Positions 50,623 through 59,468 of a stretch of DNA of 64,000 nt are shown here, piece after piece. The stretch covers positions 1 to 64,000 of the forward strand of contig CATOKC010000002.1 of NCBI GenBank assembly GCA_951800675.1, given 5' to 3'. The DNA is from an uncultured Oscillibacter sp. (GTDB taxonomy: Bacteria; Bacillota_A; Clostridia; Oscillospirales; Oscillospiraceae). Every line of letters starts with the position of its first letter. The stretch's first letter is position 1. The notes under the pieces are model-generated. The model had not been told where the DNA came from and did not search any database. It saw only the letters and a list, made by a program, of their open reading frames with translations. The position numbers and the translations under genes are program-made.

Positions 50623-50648
50623 AAGGCCGGGACAATTGTCCCGGCCTT
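50623..50648 (-). terminator. Palindromic terminator of the MBL gene
   Basis: A perfect 26-bp palindrome (arms AAGGCCGGGACAA/TTGTCCCGGCCTT) directly after the stop of the minus-strand gene. Confidence 0.75.
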
Positions 50649-50652
50649 CGCC

Positions 50653-51603
50653 TTACTCAATCTCCATATGTACCGACTCGTGGAACTGGGGCTCAACAAG
50701 CCCGGGAATCTCCACCGCGTCGGTGAAATGCAGCTCCTCCGCGTACTCCTTCAAAAGCGACACAATGTAGGGATGGGGCCGCTCGTCGGGCCGCCCCGCC
50801 GCCACGCTGACCACTATGGTCTTGGGGGCCAGGCGGCTGATGGCCTTGCGGTTGCAGGAGGACAGCGACGCATGGTGGGGAACCTTCAAAATATCGCAGG
50901 GGGTCAGGGTGTCGTTGTCCCAGACGGCGCAGTACATGTCGCCTCCCAGGACGATCTCCTTCCCGTGGTAGTACAGCCGCTGGCGGAGGCTGGAGATGTT
51001 CATGGCCTTGGTCCAGCGCATGAGGTCATAGCGGTTCCGCTCCCCCCGGAAGGCCGCGTCGTACACGGCCTTCTGCCGGGGGTACAGGGAGGGCTCGCCG
51101 GGGAGAATCTCCATGGTCAGGTTCTCCGTCAGTTGCAGCGTCTCCACCTTGTCCCCGGGGATCTCCATAAACTCCCCCACCCGCCCCGGGTGGTCCCGGA
51201 GGGCCGTGGCGTAGAAATCCAGGCACCGGAGCAGGTTCCGGGCCGCGCCGGGGAGCTCGTTGTCCCCGTCGGGGTCCAGGGGGCCGTGGCCCTCCGGCGG
51301 GACATAGGCGGAAATGAACCGGTCCACCGCCGCCGCGTCTAAAACCCGGCCCAGGCCGCCGATGTGGTCCCGGTGGAAGTGGGTGGCCAGGAGGACATCC
51401 AGTTTGTCAATCCCCTGCTTTTTCAGGAAGTCCCCGGCGTAAATCCGCCGGGACCTTGGATCCAGCTCCCCCGGGTGGTCGTCCCGGACGAGACAGTCGT
51501 GTCCGCAGTCCACCAGCATGGCGAAGCGCCGCGCGCCTCCCTCCAGCTCTTGAATCAGGATGGAATCCCCGTTGCCGACGTTGATAAAATCCAATACCAG
51601 CAT
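50653..51603 (-). CDS. MBL-fold metallohydrolase (ComEC C-domain-like)
   Basis: A 316-aa metallo-beta-lactamase-fold hydrolase. Seen: MLVLDFINVGNGDSILIQ at the N-terminus, the metal motif THFHRDHIGGL (HxHxDH, about residues 95-105), the Asp ligand in VLGGDMYCAV, and a late KVPHHASLSS His. The Gly-Asn-Gly-Asp start resembles the extracellular nuclease-like domain of ComEC and stand-alone relatives. No signal peptide or membrane segments, so it is cytosolic. Substrate unknown; possibly nucleic acid or a phosphodiester. Confidence 0.85.
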   Translation of the reverse strand: MLVLDFINVGNGDSILIQELEGGARRFAMLVDCGHDCLVRDDHPGELDPRSRRIYAGDFLKKQGIDKLDVLLATHFHRDHIGGLGRVLDAAAVDRFISAYVPPEGHGPLDPDGDNELPGAARNLLRCLDFYATALRDHPGRVGEFMEIPGDKVETLQLTENLTMEILPGEPSLYPRQKAVYDAAFRGERNRYDLMRWTKAMNISSLRQRLYYHGKEIVLGGDMYCAVWDNDTLTPCDILKVPHHASLSSCNRKAISRLAPKTIVVSVAAGRPDERPHPYIVSLLKEYAEELHFTDAVEIPGLVEPQFHESVHMEIE

Positions 51604-51954
51604 AAGCCGTTCCCCCTCACTTCTTTATTTTAGATAGGATACCATAGCCCCGGAGGCGGCGCAAGGAAAATTCCCCCACCCCGGCCTCCAAAATTTCACC
51701 CGGATTTTTGACATCCTGGCAAAAGGCCGCTCCTCCGCCGCAGGCAGGGGGTGAGAGCAGCCGCGGCCTCGGGGGAGGAAAATTTTCCCTCCCGATTATA
51801 TGATATATAATTGTAACAAACCGTGCCTTCGCAAGCGGCCTCCCGGACCTCGCCTTCTCTTTTTCCCCGCAGCTTCTGGACAGGCGGGGAATCCGGTGCT
51901 ATAATAAACTTGTTAGGGTATCGTTTATCTTAGAGGGAGGAAGCAATCGACTTT
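51604..51954. other. Divergent intergenic region upstream of the ZIP transporter
   Basis: 351 nt. It contains a GGGAGG/CCTCCC inverted repeat around an AAAATTTT centre (about 51773-51800), a very AT-rich patch (51800-51830) and the promoter at 51877-51905. No gene is seen. Confidence 0.45.
51877..51905 (+). promoter_or_regulatory. Promoter of the ZIP transporter gene
   Basis: TGGACA (51877-51882), a 17-nt spacer, TATAAT (51900-51905), with extended -10 TGc. An imperfect dyad, TTAGGGTA...TTATCTTAG, lies just downstream (about 51912-51932), where a metal-dependent repressor could bind; that is speculative. Confidence 0.8.
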
Positions 51955-52683
51955 ATGAACAATATGACAATGGGTTTGTGGACCACGCTGCTGGTCACCG
52001 CCGCCGCCGGCATCGGCGGCACCGGCCTGGGGGGCGCTTTGGCCACGTTGTTTCGCCGGGACTCCGGCCGGGAGGCCAGCCTGCTTTTGAGCTTTGCCGC
52101 CGGGGTGATGGTGTCCGTGTCCTGCTTCGGCCTTTTGACGGAGGCCGCCGCCCCGGGGGCCATGGAGCTGGTGGCCCTGGGGGTGCTGCTGGGCTGCGGC
52201 GCCACGTCGGGGTTCAACGCCCTGCTGGACCGGGGGAAGCCCACCGGCGGGCTGGTGCTGGCGGGGCTGGTGATGGCCGCCGCCATCGCCCTGCACAACG
52301 TGCCGGAAGGCATGGTCATCGGCGCGTCCTTCATCGGCGGCACCATGCGCCAGGGCTGGACCCTGGCGGCGGTCATCGGCTTACACAACATCCCGGAGGG
52401 CATGGCCATCTCCGCTCCCATGGTGGCGGGAGGCGAGCGCCGCTGGCGGGCGGCGGGTCTGGCGGCCCTCTCCGGGGCCCCCACGGTGCTGGGGGCCGCC
52501 CTGGGCTACTGCCTGGGCACCCTGGGCCCCACGGCCCTGACCCTGACGCTGAGCTTTGCCGCCGGGGCCATGCTGTACGTGGTTTTTGGCGAGCTGCTCC
52601 CCGAGGCGGCGGGTCTCTGGAAGAGCAAGCTCCCCGCCCTGACGGCGGTGCTGGGAGTTTTGGTCGGCATGCTGATTGTCTAA
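51955..52683 (+). CDS. ZIP-family metal transporter (ZupT-like)
   Basis: A 242-aa membrane protein of about eight helices that imports divalent metals such as zinc, iron or manganese. The metal-binding helices carry the two family signatures HNVPEG (from H114) and HNIPEG (from H144). ATG 51955 follows GGGAGGAAG at a wide spacing. A strong promoter lies upstream. Metal choice cannot be read from sequence. Confidence 0.93.
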   Translation: MNNMTMGLWTTLLVTAAAGIGGTGLGGALATLFRRDSGREASLLLSFAAGVMVSVSCFGLLTEAAAPGAMELVALGVLLGCGATSGFNALLDRGKPTGGLVLAGLVMAAAIALHNVPEGMVIGASFIGGTMRQGWTLAAVIGLHNIPEGMAISAPMVAGGERRWRAAGLAALSGAPTVLGAALGYCLGTLGPTALTLTLSFAAGAMLYVVFGELLPEAAGLWKSKLPALTAVLGVLVGMLIV

Positions 52684-52797
52684 GAGCCGGTTTTTCCTCC
52701 CCGGTTGTATGGGGGCGTGCAACGCCGCCCCGCCGGGAGCCGTTGTTGACGGCGCTGTTCTTGACGGCGCGCGAATTACGATCAGGAGGAACCTTCC

Positions 52798-53073
52798 ATG
52801 CACAAAGCAACGCAGCAAAAGCGGCCCCTGCGGAATCAGGATATTCGGGCGGCCATCGCGCGGGCGGGCCTGCGCTACTGGTGGGTGGCCGAGGAGCTGG
52901 GCGTGGCCTGCGGCACCCTGTCCAACCGGCTGCGCAAAGAGCTCTCTCAGGAGGAAAAGCAGGAGGTCCTGTCCGCCGTCCAGCGGCTGGCGGACCGCCA
53001 AGGTATTCCGGAATGTCCCTGCCCCGGAATGACGCTGGAGGCCCGAGCCACCATCCCGGGACGGGGCTGGTGA
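52798..53073 (+). CDS. Small HTH-type hypothetical protein
   Basis: A 91-aa basic protein with a helix-turn-helix-like stretch (RNQDIRAAIARAGLRYWWVAEELGVACGTLSNRLRKELSQEEKQEVLSAVQRLAD). This resembles phage or Firmicutes small regulators that recognise DNA. A C-terminal tail includes CPCPGM. A strong AGGAGG site precedes the ATG. Target unknown; it is probably a monocistronic regulator. Confidence 0.75.
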   Translation: MHKATQQKRPLRNQDIRAAIARAGLRYWWVAEELGVACGTLSNRLRKELSQEEKQEVLSAVQRLADRQGIPECPCPGMTLEARATIPGRGW

Positions 53074-53085
53074 ACAACAAAAAGC

Positions 53086-53125
53086 GAGGCGGCGTGGCCA
53101 AACAGCCATGCCGCCTCCTTTTTCT
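53086..53125. terminator. Bidirectional terminator
   Basis: Stem GAGGCGGCGTGGC/GCCATGCCGCCTC (53086-53098/53105-53117, one G-U) with flanking AAAAAGC and CTTTTTCTTT, between convergent genes. Confidence 0.92.
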
Positions 53126-54214
53126 TTATTTGTAGTACGCCACCAGCAAATCCACCACCATCCCGTAGGACTGAATCCCCCGCTCATCACCATAGCTTTT
53201 CAGCAGCCTGTCATAGACCTTGTTGCTGGCCTTTTGGACCGGCGTGTCCTGAAACTGGGCCCAGTAGGCGTTGTTATAGGCCAGGTCCAGCTGGACCTCC
53301 TCCGGCAGCATCTCCCGGATGGCCCAATAGCCCTCCGGGTCCTGGGAGTACAGGGCGTTGCCCAGGTACACGTAGCCGATGAGCCAGCCGGAGTACCGAT
53401 AGGCCGGGTCGGAGCAGGTGGTGGAGGCCAGCACCGCCAGGAAGTTGCACTCCTGCTCCGAGGCGAAGCCCCGCTGATGGGCCAGCTCATGGGCGATGGT
53501 GGAGGGCAGCATGCAGGCGGGGCTGTCCACATTGACGTTGGACTCCCCGGTGAAGGAGCTGTAAAACCCGGTGAAATCCAGGGCGCTCATGAGCCGGGAG
53601 AAGGCCATGGGCTTCACGCCGGGGTCCTCGAAGGCCAGGAAGGGAAACGCCTCCGTGATTCCCTCATAGGCCCGGACGCTGTTTGCCAGAATCTCCTCCC
53701 GGGGGACAGCGAAGAGGCCATGCTCATCCCGGGCCACGTTCCCCGCCGTCTCCGCCGTCCTTTCGGCAAAGTAGGCCGTCACCGCCCGCAAATCCTCCAG
53801 GGCCACGGGCTGGGCGTAAATCCCGGACTGATCCTGAAAGCCGTCCGTCCAGTAGTTCACCCCCCACAAGAGGCAGAACCCAGCCCAGATGGACAGCACG
53901 ACGCACACCGCCCCCAGGGCTCCGCGATAGGCCCGGCTGCCCCGCCGGTCTCCGGCCCGGATCACGGCAATCACATTCCAGACAAGATATCCCGCGCCGA
54001 AGAGGACCGCCAGCACCTCCACCAGCTCCATGACGGAGAAGGGGACCAGATAGCAAAGCCGCCCCAGCCCCCGCCGGAGGGGAGTGGTGAAGCGATCCGC
54101 TATGGCGTTCATCAGCCATCTCTGCCCCCGAAGGGTGAAGAAGGCCAGCAGAAGAACGCCGTCCGCCAGCAGCCAGATATGCAGTTTTCGGTACTTGTGG
54201 AAAAATGCTTTCAT
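53126..54214 (-). CDS. DUF3810 membrane metalloprotease-like protein
   Basis: A 362-aa protein with about three N-terminal membrane helices (residues 10-30, 50-80, 95-120) and an extracytoplasmic domain holding a zinc-protease motif, HELAHQRG (H242, E243, H246), with DUF3810 surroundings (TGFYSSFTGESNVNVDSPACMLPSTIAHELAHQRGF). The family is uncharacterised. ATG 54214 is 2 nt after the DppF stop, making it the last gene of an oligopeptide ABC operon. A role in generating or processing peptides for uptake is possible but inferred. Confidence 0.85.
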   Translation of the reverse strand: MKAFFHKYRKLHIWLLADGVLLLAFFTLRGQRWLMNAIADRFTTPLRRGLGRLCYLVPFSVMELVEVLAVLFGAGYLVWNVIAVIRAGDRRGSRAYRGALGAVCVVLSIWAGFCLLWGVNYWTDGFQDQSGIYAQPVALEDLRAVTAYFAERTAETAGNVARDEHGLFAVPREEILANSVRAYEGITEAFPFLAFEDPGVKPMAFSRLMSALDFTGFYSSFTGESNVNVDSPACMLPSTIAHELAHQRGFASEQECNFLAVLASTTCSDPAYRYSGWLIGYVYLGNALYSQDPEGYWAIREMLPEEVQLDLAYNNAYWAQFQDTPVQKASNKVYDRLLKSYGDERGIQSYGMVVDLLVAYYK

Positions 54215-54216
54215 TG

Positions 54217-54954
54217 TCACTCCGCAGCCGCCAACAGTTGTTTTGTATACGCCTCTTTCGGGTGGTCGAATATCTCCTCTACCGTCCCCCGCTCCACGAT
54301 GCGTCCGCGCTTCATCACCAGCACCCGGTCGCAGAGCTGGTATACCACGTTCAAATCGTGGGAGATAAACAGGTAGCTCAAATCCAGCTCCCGCCGGAGG
54401 GAGCGGAGCAGGTCCAGAATCTGGGCCTGAATGGTCACGTCCAGGGCGGACACCGGCTCGTCGGCAATCAGGAATTTGGGCCGCCGGATCAGCGCCGCGG
54501 CGATGCTGACCCGCTGGCGCTGGCCGCCGGAGAGCTCCGAGGGCTTCGCCCCCAGGCACTCCCCCGGCAGCTCCACCCGCTCCAGCATCTCCCGGACCCG
54601 GCGCTTCCGCTCCGCTTTATTGTACTTCCCGTAGACCCGCAGGGGCTCCTCCAGGGTCCACTCCACGCTGTAAAAGGGGTTCAGGGAGCTATAGGGGTCC
54701 TGGAAAATCATCTGGGGCCGCTTCGTGTAGTGGGTCACGGTCCCCCGGTCCGGCCTCACCATCCCCAGGATGGTTTTCGCCAGGGTGGACTTTCCCGTCC
54801 CCGACTCGCCCACCAGGCCCAGAATCTCCCCGTGGCGCACGTCGAAGGTCACGTCGTGGAGCACCTCCTGGCGCTCCCGCCGCCCAAACGGCCCCGCGCC
54901 GTCGTTATAGCCGCTGTCTACATGGCGCAAAGACAGCACCAGCTCCTCGCTCAT
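54217..54954 (-). CDS. Oligopeptide ABC transporter ATP-binding protein (DppF/OppF-like)
   Basis: A 245-aa ATPase. Walker [10 protein letters not shown] (about 38-46), Q-loop region with [12 protein letters not shown], signature [15 protein letters not shown] and Walker [13 protein letters not shown], then the H-loop. MIFQDPYxSLNP is typical of the F-type ATPase of Opp/Dpp systems. It is shorter than usual (about 300-330), since the C-terminal oligopeptide zinc/FeS region is missing. It overlaps the D-type ATPase gene by 4 nt. Confidence 0.93.
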   Translation of the reverse strand: MSEELVLSLRHVDSGYNDGAGPFGRRERQEVLHDVTFDVRHGEILGLVGESGTGKSTLAKTILGMVRPDRGTVTHYTKRPQMIFQDPYSSLNPFYSVEWTLEEPLRVYGKYNKAERKRRVREMLERVELPGECLGAKPSELSGGQRQRVSIAAALIRRPKFLIADEPVSALDVTIQAQILDLLRSLRRELDLSYLFISHDLNVVYQLCDRVLVMKRGRIVERGTVEEIFDHPKEAYTKQLLAAAE

Positions 54955-55742
54955 GGCTCCGCCTCCTTCCGCTTCCGGGTGGGAATGGCGGCGATGAGCC
55001 GCTGGGTATAGGGGCGCCGGGGGTGATGGAACACCTCCTGGGCCTCCCCCTCCTCCACCAAAAGCCCTCTTTGCATCACCGCCACCCGGCCGCAGAGCTT
55101 CCGCACCACGTTCAAATCGTGGGAGATGAAGAGCATGGACACGCCGGACTCCCGGTTCAGCTTTTTCAAAAGCTCCAGAATCTGGGCCTGCACCGTCACG
55201 TCCAGGGCCGTCGTCGGCTCGTCCAGCAGCAGCAGCTTCGGGCTCGCGATCACCGCCGCCGCGATCATAGCCCGCTGGAGCATGCCCCCGGAGAGCTGGT
55301 GAGGGTACTTTTCATACACCGCCTCCGCCTCCGGCAGCTCCACCGCCGCCATGGCCTCCACCGCCCGGCGGCGGCGCTCCTCCCGGCTTAAGCTTGTGTG
55401 GACCCGGAGGACCTCCTCCACCTGGGGGCCGATTTTCATCAGGGGGTCCAGGGCGCTCTGGGGCTCCTGGAACACCACGCCGATCTCCCGGCCCTGGACG
55501 CTCCGCAGCTCCGCCCGGTCCGCGTGGAGCAGCTCCTTCCCGTCCAGGAGAATCTCCCCGGAATAATCGCACCGCTTCCGGGGCAGGAGGCCCGCCACGC
55601 TCATGGCGGTAACCGTTTTCCCGGACCCGGACTCCCCCACCAGGCCCAGGATTTCCCCCGCCCGGATGGAGAGGGATACCCCGGCCACGGCCTCCCGGTC
55701 CCGATTGTGGAATTTCACATGAAGATCCCGTATCTCCAGCAT
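54951..55742 (-). CDS. Oligopeptide ABC transporter ATP-binding protein (DppD/OppD-like)
   Basis: A 263-aa ATPase: Walker A GESGSGKT (about 37-44), [26 protein letters not shown]-loop [18 protein letters not shown], signature [15 protein letters not shown], Walker [13 protein letters not shown]. It is short for the D family, lacking the C-terminal extension. It starts at ATG 55742, overlapping the permease stop by one base. Confidence 0.93.
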   Translation of the reverse strand: MLEIRDLHVKFHNRDREAVAGVSLSIRAGEILGLVGESGSGKTVTAMSVAGLLPRKRCDYSGEILLDGKELLHADRAELRSVQGREIGVVFQEPQSALDPLMKIGPQVEEVLRVHTSLSREERRRRAVEAMAAVELPEAEAVYEKYPHQLSGGMLQRAMIAAAVIASPKLLLLDEPTTALDVTVQAQILELLKKLNRESGVSMLFISHDLNVVRKLCGRVAVMQRGLLVEEGEAQEVFHHPRRPYTQRLIAAIPTRKRKEAEP

Positions 55743-56551
55743 CACAGCACCTCCCTGTCCCGCCGCCGCAGACCCTCGCCGATGAGGCCCACGCCAAACA
55801 CCATCCACACGATGACCAGGCCCGTCCCGGCGGCGTACCAGGGAGCGGCGAAGAGCATCCCCTGGGCCTCGGAGAGCATATAGCCAAGAGACGCGTCCGG
55901 CGGCGTCACGCCGATGCCAAGAAAGCTCATGGACGCTTCCGCCAAAACCGCGTTATTAAAGCCGATGGTCAGGGCGGGCAGCAGCACCGGCAGGGTATTG
56001 GGCAGCATGTGGACCGCCAGAATCCGGGGGCTCGACGCCCCCATCAGCCGGGCGCTTTTGATATAGTTCACCTCCCGGAGGGAGGCGAAGGCCGTCCGGC
56101 TCACCCGGGCGAAGCTGGGGATAAACACCAGCCCCAGGGCGAGGATGACATTGCGTTTCTTTCCCGGCTCCAGAATGGAGATCACCACCAGGGCCAGGAG
56201 GATGCTGGGAAAGGCCGTCAGCGCGTCGTTGAGGCGCATCAACAGCTCGTCCACCCGCCCGCCGAAATAGCCGGTGAGGGCCCCCGCCAGGCACCCGCAG
56301 ACCGCCCCGATGGCCAGGGTGGCCAGGGCGATGGAGGCCGTGGTCCCGGCGCCCTTGAGGACCCGGCTGAAAATGTCCCGGCCGAAGTTGTCCGTGCCCA
56401 TCCAGTGGGCCAGGGAGGGCCCGTCAAATTTTGGCCCCGCCGTCATGGCGTTGGGGTCATAGGGCGTCCAGAAGAAGCCCAAGAGAATCAGGGCCGCCAG
56501 CAGGCCGGTCAGCGCCAGCCCGGCGATGAAAAAGCCGTTTCCTCTTTTCAT
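55742..56551 (-). CDS. Oligopeptide ABC transporter permease (DppC/OppC-like)
   Basis: A 269-aa inner-membrane permease with about six helices and the family landmarks MGTDNFGRDIFSRVLKGAGTT and, later, EAxxxG-type ASMSFLGIGVTPPDASLGYMLSEAQ. The EAA-like loop includes REVNYIKSARLMGASSPRILAVHMLPN. It overlaps the DppB stop by 4 nt and the DppD start by 1 nt. Confidence 0.94.
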   Translation of the reverse strand: MKRGNGFFIAGLALTGLLAALILLGFFWTPYDPNAMTAGPKFDGPSLAHWMGTDNFGRDIFSRVLKGAGTTASIALATLAIGAVCGCLAGALTGYFGGRVDELLMRLNDALTAFPSILLALVVISILEPGKKRNVILALGLVFIPSFARVSRTAFASLREVNYIKSARLMGASSPRILAVHMLPNTLPVLLPALTIGFNNAVLAEASMSFLGIGVTPPDASLGYMLSEAQGMLFAAPWYAAGTGLVIVWMVFGVGLIGEGLRRRDREVL

Positions 56552-57492
56552 GCCGCGCCTCCCAACCGGAGCCGGGGATCCAGGCGCTGATTGATCAAAT
56601 CCGCCGCCGTCCCCGCCAGCACCACCCAGAAGGCCAGGATCACCACAATGGCCTGAACCACCGGATAGTCCCGGCCCCCGATGGAGGTCACCAGCATCCG
56701 CCCCAGACCGGGGATGACAAAGACCTGCTCCACCACAATGCTCCCCGCCACGATCTCCGCCAGGGTCTGAGCCAGGAAGGTGACCACCGGGGGCAGAGCG
56801 TTTTTCAGCACGTGCCGCCGCAGGACCTGCCCCCGGCCGTTCCCCCGGGAGATGGCGGTGCGCACATAGTCCTTCCCCAATTCCTCCCGCACCGTGCTGC
56901 GGAGCATCCGCACCGTCATGGCAACGCGGGGAATGGAGAGGGCCATGGCGGCGAAGAGCAGGTACACCGCCGCCCCGGCGAAGTCCTGCCTCGCGTCGGG
57001 GAACTGTCCGGGCACAAACCATTTCAGCCCCACGCCAAAGACCCAGGACAGCAAAATCCCGGTGAAAAAGGGCGGCACCGCCATGCCCAGCTGGTTCAGG
57101 GCCGTCCGCCCCCCCTCGAACCGCCGCCGCCCGGCGGACCAGAGCCCCAGGGGAATGGAAACCGCCGTAATCAGGGCAAAGCTCACCAGGCTCAGCCACA
57201 GGGTCAGCCGGATTTTTGGGGCCAGAAGCTCCCACACCGGCTGCTTATAGCTGGTGGAGACTCCCAGGTCTCCGGAGAAGAAGCCCAGCAGCCACTCCCC
57301 ATAGCGCGCCAGCAGGGGCCGGTCCAGCCCCAGCTCCGCCCGGAGGGCCGCCAGCCGCTCCGGCGTGGCGGCGGTGCCCAGCATGGCGGTGGCCGTGTCG
57401 CCGGAGATGAGGGAAAAGGCCGCGAAGGTCAAAAAGGAAACCAGCAGCATGGTCGCCAGTCCCGCCAAGACCCGCCTGCATACATATTTCAT
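56548..57492 (-). CDS. Oligopeptide ABC transporter permease (DppB/OppB-like)
   Basis: A 314-aa permease with N-terminal helix (RRVLAGLATMLLVSFLTFAAFSLI), LGLDRPLLARYGEWLLGFFSGDLGVS and the EAA-type loop (EELGKDYVRTAISRGNGRGQVLRRHVLKNALPPVV), all typical of DppB. ATG 57492 is preferred, 7 nt from GAAGGGAG, over TTG 57498. A hairpin in the 92-nt spacer separates it from the binding-protein gene upstream. Confidence 0.94.
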   Translation of the reverse strand: MKYVCRRVLAGLATMLLVSFLTFAAFSLISGDTATAMLGTAATPERLAALRAELGLDRPLLARYGEWLLGFFSGDLGVSTSYKQPVWELLAPKIRLTLWLSLVSFALITAVSIPLGLWSAGRRRFEGGRTALNQLGMAVPPFFTGILLSWVFGVGLKWFVPGQFPDARQDFAGAAVYLLFAAMALSIPRVAMTVRMLRSTVREELGKDYVRTAISRGNGRGQVLRRHVLKNALPPVVTFLAQTLAEIVAGSIVVEQVFVIPGLGRMLVTSIGGRDYPVVQAIVVILAFWVVLAGTAADLINQRLDPRLRLGGAA

Positions 57493-57516
57493 AGGCAATC
57501 TCCCTTCGGGAAAGCA

Positions 57517-57570
57517 GGGAGAGCGGGGCGCGGAGAACGCTGTCCCCGAATCTCCACACTCCGCTCTCCC
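57517..57570 (-). terminator. Intercistronic stem between the binding-protein and permease genes
   Basis: Arms GGGAGAGCGG (57517-57526) and CCGCTCTCCC (57561-57570) with a 34-nt loop. No U-run, so it is more likely a partial terminator or stability element that keeps the binding-protein message more abundant than the rest. Confidence 0.55.
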
Positions 57571-57584
57571 AAGCCCTCCAATGG

Positions 57585-59144
57585 TTACGCCTCGTAGCGG
57601 ATGCCGCTGAGGTCCAGCACGTAGATGGGATAGAACCGCACGCCCGTGAGGCCCTTGCGGATCGCCACCAGGTCGGCCAGATCCTGGATGTAAACGTTGG
57701 CGGCGTTCTCCGTCAAATTGGCCTCCGCCTGCTTGTAGGCCGCCGTCTGGGCGGCGTCATCCGCCGCGGCGATGGCCGCCTGGAAGATGGCGTCATACTC
57801 CGCGTTGTTATAATTGATAAAGTTATTACCCGCCGTAGAGGTAAACCGCTCCAGCAGGGCCCGGGCCGTCATGGTGGAGGCGTCCACGCCCACCACGGTG
57901 GCCTGGAACTGCCGGCCCATGTAGGTGTCGTTGAGCCAGCTCTCCCAGGTGACGGGGAGAATCTCGGCGGTGATGCCCACCTGCTTCAGCTGCTCCACGA
58001 TAACCTGGGCGGTGTCCAGGTGGGGCTGGTAGTTGGAGGGCACGGTGATGGTCATGGCAAAGCCGTCGGGATAGCCCGCGTCGGCCAGGAGGGCCTTGGC
58101 CTTCTCCACGTCGTAGGTATAGTAATTGGTCAGGGAGTCGTCGAAGTACTTCCCGAAGGCGGGGTACATGCTGGAGCCGATGAGGCTTCCGTAGCCGTCG
58201 AAGGCCAGGTCCAGAATCTGCTGGCGGTCGATGGCGTAGCACAGGGCCTGGCGGACCCGCACGTCGTCGAAGGGCTTTTCCGCGTGGTTGAGGTACATGG
58301 CCTGGACCAGGTTCATGGTGCCTTCCTCAATGTTGAACTCGTCTCCCAGCTGGGCCACCTGGGTGCTGGTTAGATGGGCGAACAGGTCCACCGCCCCGCT
58401 CTGGAGGCTCATGAGGATGCTGTCCGCGTTTTCGATGATCTTGTAGGTGACTTTATCCAGACACGCCTTCTCGCCCCAGTAATCGTCAAAGCGCTCCAAG
58501 ACAATGTTGTCCTGCGCGGCCCGGGAGACGAATTTGAACGGCCCGGTGCCCACGGGGGCGGTATCCTGCCCGTCATAGCCCGCGGGGAGAACCGCCGTGG
58601 TCAGATAGGACAAAAACTCGCTGTCGGGCTCTCCCAGGGTGATGGAGATGCTCCGGCTGTCCGCCGTCTCTATGTGTTGAATATTGGAAAACGCCTCCAC
58701 CTCAAAAATGCCGTCGCCGCCATTTTTGCAGCGGGCCAGGGACTCGCCCACGTCCTCCGCCGTCACGGGGTCGCCGTTGTGGAACTTGATCCCGTCCCGG
58801 ATGGTAAAGGTATAGGTCAATTGGTCGTCGGAAATCTCATACTTCTCCGCCACGGCGGGGATCAAGTCCCCCTCCGGGGTGGGCTTCATCAGCCCCTCGA
58901 ATACATTGAACATGACCTCCTTGGTCCCTGCCGCCACCGCTTTGTGGGGGTCAAGGCTCTCGTCCAGGTCCTGGGCGATGCCCACGGTAATCTCGTTCGC
59001 CCGAGTTTCCGAAGGCTGCGCCGCCGGTTCGTTGGAGCCGCTTTCGTCCTCCGGCGTCTCGGCCGCGCTGCCGTCTTCGCATCCGCAAAGTACGGCGCAC
59101 AAAAGCCCCAGCAGGAGGAGAATCTCCCAAAGTTTCCGCTTCAT
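57585..59144 (-). CDS. Oligopeptide ABC transporter substrate-binding lipoprotein
   Basis: A 519-aa SBP_bac_5 family protein. Signal peptide KRKLWEILLLLGLLCAVLCGC with lipobox Cys at about 22; a Ser/Glu/Asn/Pro linker; then the binding domain (AQDLDESLDPHKAVAAGTKEVMFNVFEGLMKPTPEGDLIPAVAEKYEIS; YTFTIRDGIKFHNGDPVTAEDV; DDVRVRQALCYAIDRQQILD). First gene of the operon, with its own promoter. It captures peptides, or possibly nickel or other solutes, outside the membrane. Confidence 0.94.
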   Translation of the reverse strand: MKRKLWEILLLLGLLCAVLCGCEDGSAAETPEDESGSNEPAAQPSETRANEITVGIAQDLDESLDPHKAVAAGTKEVMFNVFEGLMKPTPEGDLIPAVAEKYEISDDQLTYTFTIRDGIKFHNGDPVTAEDVGESLARCKNGGDGIFEVEAFSNIQHIETADSRSISITLGEPDSEFLSYLTTAVLPAGYDGQDTAPVGTGPFKFVSRAAQDNIVLERFDDYWGEKACLDKVTYKIIENADSILMSLQSGAVDLFAHLTSTQVAQLGDEFNIEEGTMNLVQAMYLNHAEKPFDDVRVRQALCYAIDRQQILDLAFDGYGSLIGSSMYPAFGKYFDDSLTNYYTYDVEKAKALLADAGYPDGFAMTITVPSNYQPHLDTAQVIVEQLKQVGITAEILPVTWESWLNDTYMGRQFQATVVGVDASTMTARALLERFTSTAGNNFINYNNAEYDAIFQAAIAAADDAAQTAAYKQAEANLTENAANVYIQDLADLVAIRKGLTGVRFYPIYVLDLSGIRYEA

Positions 59145-59468
59145 GTCTGCTTCCTTTCGTCGCTGCCCGTCTCCGGGTCAGCGCTGGACGGGGAATGTCC
59201 CGCCCGGACAAAATGATTCGGCTCTATTCACTTTTGCGGGCTCTTCATGAATAAAGCCCCGGGATCCTCCGGTCTCCCGGAGGCCCCAAGGCCGTATTGT
59301 ACACGACGGGAAAAACGATTGCAATAGTTTTCACAAACTTTCCCCTATTTTTTTTGCCTCAGTTCCCCCAGGGGAGAGAACGCCCCAAGGCCGCGCCCGC
59401 TCCCCATGGAACACAGCCGGAAAGGCTGAAGCGCGAGGGCCGCCCGGCAAAGCCGGAGGAAACGGCGT
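59145..59468. other. Leader and intergenic region upstream of the peptide transporter operon
   Basis: 324 nt between tandem minus-strand genes. The promoter is at 59296-59324; the leader of about 145 nt contains a CCTCCGG/CCGGAGG stem (59268-59285). Between the promoter and the neighbouring gene's stop (59469) I see no gene or clear terminator. Confidence 0.5.
59296..59324 (-). promoter_or_regulatory. Promoter of the oligopeptide transporter operon
   Basis: Minus strand: TTGCAA (59324-59319), a 17-nt spacer, TACAAT (59301-59296). Confidence 0.75.
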
